A stretch of DNA of 64,000 nt from Corydoras sp. C115 (taxonomy: Eukaryota > Chordata > Actinopteri > Siluriformes > Callichthyidae): positions 3,133,001 through 3,197,000 of the forward strand of contig JAFMOC010000007.1 in the NCBI GenBank assembly GCA_019802505.1, written 5' to 3'. The notes under the pieces were generated by a model that had not been told where the DNA came from, searched no databases, and saw only the letters and a list, made by a program, of their open reading frames with translations. Positions 1 to 11,700 of the stretch are shown here, piece after piece. Numbering within the stretch: position 1 is the stretch's first letter; every line of letters starts with the position of its first letter. Both the position numbers and the translations under genes were made by a program.

Positions 1-1449
1 TCTACTTTACAAGTGTATCTATGGATGGCATTTACTATAACAGAAGCTTTAACATAAGTATAATTGTAAGTTTCCATCTGTAAAGATTATTTTATGCTTG
101 CCCATTGTGCATTTATGTGAATTTACTTAAAGCTCTACAATTTCATTTACAAGGTCTATATCTACACCTGATTACACATTATCTGCAAGACAGACAAAAG
201 CAACCACTGATGTAAAAGATCAGCATACAACAGAATCTGCAGCAGTAAATTACCGTTCAAGTCAATCACCAATCAATTGACCAATCATGAGTCAATTACT
301 ATGACAACTGCATTACTGAAATCCCTTGTAGCAAGCAGGTCAACTGAAGATCCAAAACAAACTACTGTTAATCTATTAACTAGAACTGGAAAAGAAGTTT
401 CATCAGAAGCCATCAGTTATATAGTGTGAACAACTGAGCCTACACGATATCAGACAAGTGAAACAAGTTTAAAAACTGTAGCTGCAAGGAGAACAACTGA
501 AGCTTCAAAATCTACACTTACAATACTAATACAATATATTGTAGTTGTTGTCTGAAGCTACATCATCTATACTTTCTACTCTTAATCCAACAAGTACAAC
601 TAAAATAACAGAAGACACTAGTACCGTAAAAGCAACAACACGGCCTACAACAAATGTGACAACAGGATCAACAGTGTCACTGACAACTACTGACACAAGC
701 AATACAACGGAAGCTACATCATCTACTCTTTTAACTGTTGATCCAATTACTTCAACAAAAATGACCAAAGACACTAGTACCGTAAAAGCAACAACTCAGC
801 CTACCACAGGTGTGGCAACAGGATCAACCGTATCACTGACAACTACTGACGCAAGCAATACAACTGAAGCTACATCATCTAAACTTGTAACTTTTGATCC
901 AATAACTTCAACAAAAATGACAAAAGACACTAGTACCATAAAGGCAACAACTCAGCCTACATCAGATGTGACAACAGGATCAACAGTATCACTGACAACT
1001 ACTGACACAAGCAGTACAACTGAATCAACATCATCTACACTTTCAACTGTTAATCCAGCAATTTCAACAAAAGTAATGGAAGAGACGCAGCCTACAACAG
1101 GATCAGGAACAGTATCAGTTACAGCTACTGACACTAGCAGTACAACTGAAGCTATATCACTGACACTTTCTACTGTTAATCCAACAACTACAACAAAAAT
1201 AGAAGAAGTCACTGGTACCGTGAAATCAACAACAGCCTACAACAGGTGTGACAACAAGATCAACAGGATCACTGACAACTACTGACACAATCAGTACAAC
1301 TGATGCTGCATTATTTACATTTTCAACTGTTAATCCAATGACTACAACAAAAATTACAGAAGACACTAGTACCGTAAAAGCAACAACTCAGCTTACAACA
1401 GGTAAGACAGGTATCAGCGGGGGACAACAGGAATCAGCGGGGGACAGAT

Positions 1450-1628
1450 CCCCCTTGAATGGCCAGGCAGCAACAACAGTGTAGGACAGCCATGTACAGA
1501 TATTTAACAAATGGAAAAACTTGAACAACTGGAAAACTATATGTGAGTCTATTAAGGGGTCCTGCATGACCGCAAGCCCAATTAATATTCAGGTTCCATC
1601 CAGTATTCGTCGGCAGAACCATGGATGA
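1450..1628 (-). mobile_element. L2 LINE 3'-UTR fragment inside the decayed mucin exon
   Basis: The stretch matches, by eye, the reverse-oriented L2 3' region seen at about 54,000-54,103 plus 55,722-55,820: GGCCAGGCAGCAACAACAGT, the aaatggaaaaact block, the reversed 3'-UTR words around the Tc1 site, and a final ccatggatga. Thr/Ser repeats resume directly after it. It therefore interrupts the repeat array and helps show that the exon is dead. Confidence 0.8.
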
Positions 1629-3414
1629 ATAACAACAACAAAACTAACAAAAGACACAAACTAACAAAAGTACTGTAAAAGCACCAATCAGCCCACAACA
1701 AGTGTGGCAACAGGATGAACAGTATCACTGACAACTACTGACAAAAGCAGTACAACTGAAGCTACATCATCTACACTTTTAACTGTTAATACAACAACTA
1801 CAATAAAAATAACAGAAGTCAATAGTACCGTAAAAGCAACAACTCAGCCTTCATCAGATGTGACAACAGGATCAACAGTATCAGTAACAACTACTAACAC
1901 AAGCAGTACAACTGAAGCCATATCATCTTCACTTTCAACTGTTAATCCAGCAACCTCAACAAAAATAATGGAAGAGACTAGTTCTGCAGTATCAATGACG
2001 CAAGCTACAACAGGATCAACAGTATCAGTGACAACTACTGACTCTAGCAGTACAACTGAAGCTACATCATTTACACTTTCAACTGTTAAACAACTACAAC
2101 AAAAACAACGGGAGACACTAGTACTGTAGTATCAACAACTCAGCCAACAACAGGTGTGACAACAGGATCAATATTCTCATTGACAACTACTACTGACAAT
2201 CAATACAACTGAAGCTACATCATACACATTTATAAATGTTGATCCAATAACTACAGCAAAATTAACAAAAGACACTAGTACCATAAAAGCAACAACTCAG
2301 CCTACAACAGATCTGACAACAGGATCAATGGTATCATTGACAACCACTGACACAAGCAGTACAAATGCAGTTACATCATATACACTTTCAAATGTTAACT
2401 ACATCAAAAATAACAGAATACACTAGTCCTATAGTATTAATAACTCAACATACAATAGATTTAACAGAATCACTGATTACTACTGACAGAAGCAGTACAA
2501 CTAAAGCTTCGGCATCTACTCTATCAACTGTTGATGCAAAAATTACAACAAAATGGACAGAAGATTTTAGTACTTTATCAACAACTCCACCTACAACAAG
2601 TGTGGAAACACGATCAACAGAATCACTGACAACTACTGACACAATCAGTGCAATTGAAGCTACATCATCTACACTTTCAACTGTTAATCCAGCAACTTCA
2701 ACAAAAGTAATGGAAGACACATGATCAACAGTATCATTGACAGCTACTGACACTAGCAGTACAACTGAAGCTATATCATTGAAACTTTCTACTGTTAATC
2801 CAACAACTACAACAAAATAGAAGAAGTCACTAGTATCGTAAAAGCAACAACTCAGCCTACAACAGGTGTGTCAACAGGATCAACAGGATCACTGACAACT
2901 ACTGACACAATCAGTACAACTGAAGCTACATTATTTACATTTTCAGCTGTTAATCCAATGACTACAACAAAAATAACAGAAGACACAATCAGTACATCTG
3001 AAGCTACATCATCTACACTTTCAACTGTTGATCCTATAACGACAACAAAACTAACAAAAGACACAAGTACTGTAAAAGCAACATCTCGGCCCACAACAAA
3101 TGTGACAACAGGATCAACAGTATAACTGACAACTGCTGACAAAAGCAGTACAATGGAAGCTACATTTTCATTTTCAGCCAATTATAACTTATGTTAGAAA
3201 TACAACTCAACTTTTAGCATTAGCTTCAATAACAATAGAAAAGGGCCTCTTAATGTAACTAACTGAACTCTTTTCAAAGAAAAAGATGATGAATTTTGTG
3301 TACAAATAATCAGTATTTTAATCAGGAAATTTGGTGAGTGTTATATTCATAAATGTTAAAATTTTATGAGTTTATTGATGCAACAGCTCTTTATACTGCA
3401 TTTCTAAAAAAATT

Positions 3415-3940
3415 TTATCGCCATAAAATAGGTATTGACAGGTAGATTAAATCAGACGGAGCATTATTGTACAACTAAAATAACAGAAGACACTAGTACC
3501 GTAAAAGCAACTAGTACCGTAAAAGATCCTGTTGTCACAAATGTGACAACAGGATCAACAGTGTCACTGACAACTACTGACACAAGCAATACAACTGAAG
3601 CTACCTCATCTACACTTTTAACTGTTGATCCAATTACTTCAACAAAAATTACCAAAGACACTAGTACCGTAAAAGCAACAACTCAGCCTACCACAGGTGT
3701 GGCAACAGTATCACTGACAACTACTGACACAAGCAATAGAATTGAAGCTATATCATCTACACTTTTAACTGTTGATTCAATAACTTCAACAAAAATGACA
3801 AAAGACGTAACGTAGTAACGTAAAAGCAACAACTCAGCCTACAACAAATGTGACAACAGGATCAACAGTACCACTGATTATTATCGCTATAAAATAGGTG
3901 TTGACAGGTAGATTATATTAGACGGAGCACTATTGAAAAC
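3415..3940 (+). repeat. Direct repeat of about 55 bp flanking a second copy of mucin-repeat sequence
   Basis: The words aaaataggtattgacaggta and gacggagcattattg near 3425-3465 recur as aaaataggtgttgacaggta and gacggagcactattg near 3890-3932. The sequence between them (3472-3860) repeats the mucin text of about 597-970. This suggests that a block of the decayed exon was copied, together with a short flank, to a second place. Confidence 0.6.
3525..3556. repeat. Perfect 15-bp inverted repeat with 2-nt centre
   Basis: GATCCTGTTGTCACA (3525-3539) is followed by AA and then by its exact reverse complement TGTGACAACAGGATC (3542-3556). The homologous place near 636-668 carries only the right arm. 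A duplicated ctagtaccgtaaaag word sits immediately before the left arm. The pattern looks like a replication template-switch product. Confidence 0.85.
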
Positions 3941-4084
3941 CTAGGTTTGAAATTCACGGTCTGCCACTGGGTGATACAATAATTGACAGACCCAATTGTA
4001 AATTTTATAAAGAATAATAGCAAAACGCTGACATGTGGGCCCACACACATAGAGATCATATCAAAAATCATGCTGCTTTGAAGG

Positions 4085-4086
<2 letters not shown>

Positions 4087-4149
<63 letters not shown>

Positions 4150-4187
4150 GACATATAGATAGATACATACATACATACATACATACA
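4087..4187. repeat. (GT)n microsatellite followed by a short (ATAC)n run
   Basis: About 30 uninterrupted GT dinucleotides run from 4087 to 4146. After a short ATAG stretch, a tetranucleotide ATAC run continues to about 4187. The apparent ORF on the other strand is only this microsatellite read as His/Thr. Confidence 0.95.
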
Positions 4188-4234
4188 CAATATAAGCAAT
4201 ATAAAACTTAACTGTAAGTTAGATAACACTGGAC

Positions 4235-4910
4235 TTATATGATCATACTGATTTTAGTTAAACTTTATCTGCAGCATTTTGAACAAGTTGTAGTTTATGT
4301 AATGATTTATTGGAACGTCCTGTCAGAAGTAAATTATGGTAATCTAACCTTTAGGTGATAAAAGCATAAATCACTTTTACTAATCTTTGTGGGAAGAGAA
4401 TATTTATTACATTCGAGAGTTGCAAAGGTGAAAAAAAATGAAATTTAAACAATATTTTGTTTTGTATGTGCTTTGTAAAGGATAGGATCTGAATAACAAC
4501 ACTTATGAACTGGGTCTGATTAGAGAGTCATCAAGGTTTAACACATTATTAGAACCTTTGTTTATTAGATCCAACCTATAAAGTACCTAATTTTCAGCAG
4601 AATTTAGCAGCAAGTTATTTTATATCCACATTTTAATTGCTTTAATGCAGTAATCGAGCTTACTTGAAAAAAAACATCATTAGGTTTAGCTGAACCATAC
4701 AATTTCATGTCATCTGCATAAGAGTGGAAGCTAATTCCATGTTTACAGTTAATTGATACCAATCGGAGCATACACAATATGCAAAATTTGAAAGTTCAGA
4801 AAGCTGATCTCGATCTTTCAGATTGACCTAGAGACCTAAAACTTGACTGATAAACTTAATGAATATTATTAGCTAGTAGATGGTTGAACACAATTATTTC
4901 TGAGCTCTTT
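4235..4910 (-). mobile_element. Degraded L2 LINE ORF2 fragment
   Basis: The text matches, with many changes, the reverse-oriented ORF2 part at about 56,540-57,450. Shared words include the gcagcattttg(a/c)acaagttgtag block, atcaaggtttaac, and the ccatgttta block that encodes the reverse transcriptase region around the HSYADD motif. Several indels break every frame. It is an old copy, clearly more decayed than the three L2 copies at 43-64 kb. Confidence 0.75.
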
Positions 4911-7900
4911 CACCATGTAAAGCTAGGCTTTAAATACAAAACCCAATGCATGTGAACAGTCAACACAAATGAACAGAGCAATACGATAATTAAACACAGC
5001 TGAGGGTAATAAACAGAGCCCTAGCTAAATGTATATAATTTCTTGTAAACAATGCAAAAAACCTGTGACCTGACACCTTGTTCAAATGTATATAAAAGGT
5101 CTGTCCTTTTGCTAAAATATTTCTAGTTTACAATTTTAAGTTCATTTCATAACCAGTAAATATTAAATCACCATTATACGTTTTTATATCATTAAACATT
5201 ATAACATTAAACATTAAAATAAAGCAGTTAAATAAATAAGGGATAAATGTAATGTATATGTGATCCTATATGTGAATTGTACAACTTTAAGCACAGTTAA
5301 GTGCTTGCTTTATGCATTCACTTAAAATAATTATTATGGTTAACTAAAAGATCTCATTTCAAAATGTTGTAGTCCCACAAGTGAGGTAGATGTGCTATTC
5401 TTAGATTAGTAATGAGGAAATTAGGCGTTTTAAGTAAGACAATAGTCATAGAAGGCAAATGACAAACAGAAAAAGACATTCCGTCATAATTATTTTTGAC
5501 ACGCCTGTTTCTAAAGCTACAGAACAACAAAACTTGTTCGCAAACATACTGCAATGAAGTAACGGGTAATGGTGTATTTTATAGCGATATCTTTAAATAT
5601 TTAAGTCAAAACAGAACTTAACTGTTAAACTGTTTTGTTTTTATGTAACTGGGGGATTATAAAATGTATTTTTGTCATCCTACAAACATCATTTTGCAAA
5701 GTCTGTAAATTTGCCACATTAAAAAAATTGGTAGGAGTTGGAGGCTGCTCTAAATGATTCCTGTGCGAATTTTTAAAATTAGCTTTTCTGTGTGGATCAT
5801 AAAAATATGTTCTGGCTCTTTATTAGCATGTAGTATATTATATGTTTACATCCAAGCACCAATTAATACTCACTTGGAAAAAAAAACGTGATGTTAAAAA
5901 AGTGTGTTATAATTATATAAATTTATATTTTTTACATTTATATTAACCCAAAAATTACAGTCAAAACTAATCTCACAATGTCATCAACTGGTTACAGATT
6001 ACTCTTAGGGTTTTTGGGATCTTATCCAATTTTGGTGTTCCTAGGTTTTGTCATTGTGCACCTGTTTGCTTTGACTTTTTATAAAAAAACACTTAAATGG
6101 CTACACCATTCTAGCATTTGCCAGCAGTCAGTTCCTCAGTATTCTCATGTTGTCTTATCACAGTTTAAAGAATTAGTATGTATGTTATAAATAAAAGGCA
6201 TTTTGTTATTACTGTTATTAAATTACTCATGCTATTTAAAATAAAAAAGGAAGAACATTTTAGGATTTTCTCGAACAAGGAACCATATGGTGAACCAGGT
6301 ATCAGTCAAAAGGACATATAGTTCAAAATAGATTAAAAACATTTATGCGTTTGTGGTTCTGAGAAACAAGTTTTAAAAATAGAATGTTGATTGTGGAACT
6401 GCCCTACATGTTACAATGTTTATGAGAAACGTGTCATGACGTTGAGAAAGTCAATACACGTACAGCATTTTTTCTTTAGCCTTATGTACGTGATTAACTG
6501 AAAAAAGCTGAGACACACCTTAAGCTTTCAAAATATTGTCAGTAACAGGAAACAAGCTCTTAAAATGGGTGAATCACTTGACTACAAAAAGATGTTATGT
6601 GATAATAATAAAACAATACCAACTTGTGCAACTTTAGGGGAAAAAAGGGGGTCATCAGAAGGCAGTTAAATGTATTTACTGTATTTTCCTGCTTATTAAA
6701 AAAAAATCATGGATTATTTGTGCTAACAATAATCCCACTGTCCTCAATTTGCAATGTAAATACAGTACTGCCCACACAATAGATCTTTTTTTATAATTAC
6801 ATTTTATACTTTTTAGATTTAATTTGCAAGATTGTACGAAAGATTTAACACTTGCTTATTAAAAAAAATAAAATCACATAGTTTGTGTATATATATGTAC
6901 GGATGGGTTAAATGTTACAAATTCCTCTGTGTGTCTGGACAGTAGGAAAAATAAATCACTTCATCACTATGTTACAAGTTTAAAATCAAGCTTTTGGGGT
7001 GATCAATGAATTGATTTGTTTATTTTCTGCTGTAAGAAGATTTTTACATTTTATATTTTAAATAACAGCATAGAGCCAACTATTTAGGCTTTAATTTTAA
7101 ACTTAAAAGTAATTGTTGTAACTTGTTTAATTATTTAGTTTTTTTGCACTTTATTTTGATGATTAGTGTTTTTTTTTTTTTGTAGTTTTGTAGTTTTATG
7201 TCCTAAATCCTAACATTTAGGAATTTTAAATATTATACTAAAATTAACATAATAAGGTGATATTTAGAAGAACATAACATTGGAATCTTACAAAGATGTA
7301 GTAATAAAATAAAACAGAAAAAGAAATGTTAAAATAAGTGTTGCAATTTATTTTAGTATATGCTTTACATTAACTAATAACTTTTTCAAGACACGGCTTG
7401 TCTACCACACAGGTTACATAAAAATAATAATTTATATAATTTTAATAGCTCTATGATATGTAATATGTAAATAGAATATTGATAATAGCAGGTAGGAAAA
7501 AAAACAACTCTCATTAATGTTGCTTTGAAAAGCAAGCGTTACTTAAGAGGAAGGAGCATATTGTATATAAACGTATATACAACACAATAAATAACATTTT
7601 TAAAAAATCATTAATTTAATCTATTTAGGGTACAATTTATTTACTGCAAAAACTTACATAAAGTTACATAAAACATAAAAAATTATTAATGTATTAATAT
7701 ATAAAAAATATTAATATGTATTAATATATAAAAATCATATAATTGCCATATTAACAATGACTTACTTCTGAAACATGCTCATTTAATGAGCATTTAAATT
7801 AGGATTATAACTTTAAAGTCAAAATTAAAGTGAGTTAATTATTTTATTATCTATTAATATAACCATCATTAAAAGTATTAACATGCTAGATTACAGATTG

Positions 7901-8030
7901 TGTAACAGACCCTGCTATATTGTGTTTTGACAGGGCTAATTATCTTTTTAAAGAACACCCACTATTGTTGTAGCGACTTTTTTTTTCATTTGGTATGCAC
8001 ACGCAAATAGCACCCAGTCACACCTACTGA
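4911..8030. other. AT-rich stretch without a recognised gene
   Basis: Only short, non-repetitive, AT-rich DNA is visible. The 70-residue open frame at 5978-6190 is hydrophobic, but it has no recognisable family and no splice or promoter context that I would trust. Poly-A and poly-T runs are common. The 3' end of this stretch probably contains the proximal promoter of the mucin gene. Confidence 0.6.
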
Positions 8031-8037
8031 CACTCAT

Positions 8038-8044
8038 TATAAAG
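8038..8044 (+). promoter_or_regulatory. Candidate TATA box of the mucin gene
   Basis: TATAAAG lies about 110 nt upstream of the proposed initiator ATG at 8154, which would place transcription start near 8065-8075 and give a 5' UTR of about 80-90 nt. The ATG has an A at -3 and a G at +4, a good context. This is a position-based inference only. Confidence 0.4.
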
Positions 8045-8153
8045 ACATGTTTTAAGAGGTAAGAGGTACACACACTAAGAAGTATCTAAGCAATTACAGG
8101 AAATTTAAGTGGTTATAGAAGTGAAGACACAAAGACATATAACTTGTTATAAG

Positions 8154-8726
8154 ATGGATTGGATTTTGAGGCCACAATTAAGGTAAAAATATTTCTAATA
8201 TATATTTCTATATTACTGCAGTTAATGATATTACAATTAATTAATTTAACAATTGCATTTGATCATAAAGTTTAATTATTTTATTTTAAATAACTTTTTA
8301 TTTATTATAAAATAAATATGTAAATATTATAGAATGAACAGCAATTTCATTTTGATAACTTTAAAATAAAATATTAATTTGAGTTACAGACAAATTATCT
8401 GTAAAATATCAGGTATGGAATTACCTCTTGTGTCTCTTATGTTTAATATTGCATTATCTCTGGCTAAGATCACATTGCCACTAAGCATATATGACTTTTA
8501 GTAAACATCTAGACCCACGTGTAAATAAAATCAATCTTGTTAGCAAAAATAAATTATTTAAAAAAAGATTAAGATTTTAATAAATGTAATTTCAGAATGA
8601 GTGATAATGAACATGTAATTATTTTAAACTAAAAGTGAATGTTAAATTTTGCATGCTTACCATGTATAAATATTTTTTCCTTTTTTTCTGTTAACAGATA
8701 TCAACTTTTAAAATGCTACACCATAT
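8154..8726 (+). CDS. Mucin exons 1 and 2 (8154-8182 and 8698-8726): start of signal peptide
   Basis: Exon 1 begins at ATG 8154 and ends before gtaaaa at 8183 in phase 2. Exon 2 follows a pyrimidine-rich acceptor (ttttttctgttaacag) and ends before gtaagt at 8727 in phase 1; its coding length is 29 nt. Joined to exon 3 they encode MDWILRPQLRYQLLKCYTI, then FCLWLLLTLSF, then the first TTT of the mucin domain. That is a basic n-region followed by a hydrophobic core, a good signal peptide, with cleavage probably just before the Thr run. Three phases had to agree by chance for a false model to work. The exon 1 donor is weaker than the exon 2 donor. A distant extra 5' exon cannot be excluded. Confidence 0.65.
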
Positions 8727-11700
8727 GTAAGTAAAACTTGGTTTCAACTGTTCTGTTCGATTTTATTATCTACAATAATTTTCCTTTTTTTAACTCTGCT
8801 TACTTGTAAAGCAGTAATAATGTGAATATGTTTTAAAATGTTAAAATAAGTGTCTACAATTTTTTATAGTTATTAAGATAGAAATGCACAAGTATATGAC
8901 TGTAATGATTAATTGTACGTAACGCAAAATCATCCTGAAATAAAGATAATATAGTTCACTCAACACGGACTAATACGTTTTTCATGAACTGAAAAACTGA
9001 GCTAGTATAATTTCTGAAATTTATCTAACATAAATTATCTACTGTACCACAATCCTAAAGCAAATGTAACTGCAAAGAAAATCAAAAGTGACAAAATATA
9101 CAGTATATGTTCAATTAACTATTGAGATTGCAAATTTATGTTTTTCCAGTCAGTCATGTTTTTGACACATAGTGAGTATGTGTAAAAAATAGAATTCAGA
9201 ATTACATATTCAAAAAATGTAGTAGTACTTATGAAAAACCTTTACACAAATTTTGTCTCGATGAGCTGCTGATGCTGCTTCTCATGGATAAGGGAAATCA
9301 GATTAATGAAAAACTATTCATCATTATGTTAAATTAGCACAGATCTATGAATGTTTAGATTTTTTTTTGTACTGATCCTCCTCTACTCCATGTCCATTAC
9401 TGGCATATTTATTTACTGTATCTGCTTTGTGTTATTGCTGATTGTAAAAATACATAAAACATTTTATTTAATATGTTAATAATTAAAAATTAGGCATATT
9501 AAACATAGTCATCTGTGTATCTTGAACAAGCAAGATTAAAAATGCAACCAATAATTTATTAAGTGTATGTAAATGTATGTAAATTGGGGTTTCATGGAAT
9601 ATTACATTAATTTTTAACTAAAATATACCGTTAATTTTTGTAACAAATTCACTGCTCTGGGAATTACACAATTACAAATTAGAATTTATCTAATTTAGAT
9701 ACACAGGTTATTGTGTTCCAAAACAGGACCATGAGAAAGGGATTTCTAAAATGTACAATTTTATAACTATAGAAGGAAAGAAAGAAAAGTAAGAGAAAAT
9801 TATGCTGAAAAACACACATTAATTACTTGACAATAAAATGGTTCATTAAAGGACAGCAGTTCTCAGGCAAAATACAAATTAATAAAATATTACCCATAGG
9901 ACCGAAAGCCAAATTTACAAAACCACAAAAAGTAGATTGAAGAAAACAATTTTTGGAACCAGCCTCTCCCAGAGCAATTAGCACCAAAACAGCACCTTAT
10001 TCACCAATGCAGGACTGTGGTTGTTTCAGCCAACATCAAATATCTGGTGAACACACTGGAGCCTAAACATTTACTTAAGCACTGCTCTAGATAAAGTCCA
10101 ATTACTTGTATACTCATGAATAAGGTGCCAAGCATTAGTGGTATTAGAGGTGCGATTAAGAAAGTTAGAGGTGCGAGAAAGAAACTAATCAGCTGTACAA
10201 AGGGCAGAGCAAATTAACATAAAAATTATAATTATGTAGTTAATATCACTATGGTATTAACCACACCAATTTTAATAAGTCCATCCTGTCATGGGTGTAT
10301 CTGCCCAGCGCCCAAGACGTTCTTCCCTGGATGGGCATGGGGAACCCCCCCGCGACCCTAATAGAGAAACAGTAACTTTGTTTCTCTACATAGTTTGTTA
10401 GTCCCAACAAATTTGTTAGTGTAAAATACAGCGCATACTTAATAAACACAATGTTTAAAGACTCCAGCAGCACTTCTGTGTCTGATCTAATAGAACCAGA
10501 GCAAAACACTTACACTACATATACACAAATACATCAGTTTTGGTGCAGTCCTGACAATTACTTACAAATAAAATTATGCCTGCTGTTGAGTGGATATTAG
10601 AGAAGATTAGTCACTTGGCCTGGATTAGCTTATTATAACAATTCTGGCAAACAGTAATTGTTTAATTAGTTTTGTTTAAAATTTCATTAACTACTTTTAT
10701 TTACTAGTAATTGGTCACACCATTGGGCCTAACGTTGAAATAGAAATAAACAAAAATCTATAGTTATATTGCATGTAATAATGATTTGTGTCAAAACTTT
10801 CAATTTTTATATAATAAGGACTAAGATGGTATACAGAAAAAGTATTTACAATGATGTTTAAACTTAAACTGCTTTGAGAAACAGTTAAGTGATGGTCAAT
10901 TATTAAGTAAATCCAATGCGTATGGAATGTATGAATTTGTTTATGTACTGGGTAAAGATTTCAGACATATTTTCATTGACCATACTTTATTATACTTTAA
11001 ATTTTTTATACTTTAAATATTGCATGTTTATTTCTATTAAATAAAAACTTACAAATATCATCAATTTTCACAGTTTGTCTTTGGCTGCTGCTTACTCTTT
11101 CTTTCACCACAACTATTGTCTCAACAACACAGCCTACAACAGATGTGACATCTGAATCAACTACATTAGTGCCAACTACTGGCACAAGCATTACATCTGA
11201 AGCCACAACATCAATAACAACTGTGGACTCCTTCATCACAACAAAAGGATTAGATACCACATCTACTATTATCTCAACAACACAGCCTACAAGAGATGTG
11301 ACATCTGAATCAACTACATTAGTTCCAACTACTGACACAAGCACTACATCCGAAGCCCCAACTTCAATAACAACTGTGTATTCAATGAGTACAACACAAA
11401 AATCAGAAACCACCACTGCTATTGTCTCAACAACACAGCCTACAACAGATGTGACATCTGAATCAACTACATTAGAGACAACTACTGGCACAAGCACTAC
11501 AAATGAGGCCACAACATCAGTTACAACTGTGGATTCAATGAGTACAACAAAAGGATTAGAAACCACCTCTGCTATTGTCTCAACAACACAGCCTATAACA
11601 GATGTGACATCTGAATCAACTACATTAGTTCCAACTACTGACACAAGCTCCACAGCCGATGCCATATCAACTACAACTATGGATTCAATAAAAACAACAA

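Larger units (their letters stand above)
155..3890 (+). pseudogene. Decayed mucin-type Thr/Ser repeat exon (156-bp units)
   Basis: Translating in shifting frames gives Thr/Ser-rich repeats of 52 residues; the same phrase recurs exactly 156 bp apart (665 and 821). The core reads TTTDTSNTTEATSSTL, then TVDPITSTKMTKDTSTVKA, then TTQPTT. It aligns with the 51-residue unit of the big exon at 11,074-21,766 (shared QPTT, TDTS-TTEAT, TVD, TTK), so it is a paralogous mucin repeat region. The first readable stretch after a possible acceptor at 153-154 soon meets a TGA, another TGA lies near 428, and later units lose frame repeatedly (open pieces 545-1285, 1860-2129, 2868-3125, 3435-3815). An L2 fragment interrupts it at 1450-1628. 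No signal-peptide or SEA-like exons were found beside it. It is most likely a dead upstream duplicate, although the window may cut off a 5' part. Confidence 0.75.

Noticed and set aside
5978..6190. Small hydrophobic 70-residue frame.
   Set aside because: No family resemblance, no repeat of it in the window, and no splice or promoter signal; chance length in AT-rich DNA.
11145..11147. Start of the giant frame at this codon.
   Set aside because: The codon is GTG inside a repeat unit, and the frame is open upstream to a good splice acceptor at 11,073; it is an exon, not a start.
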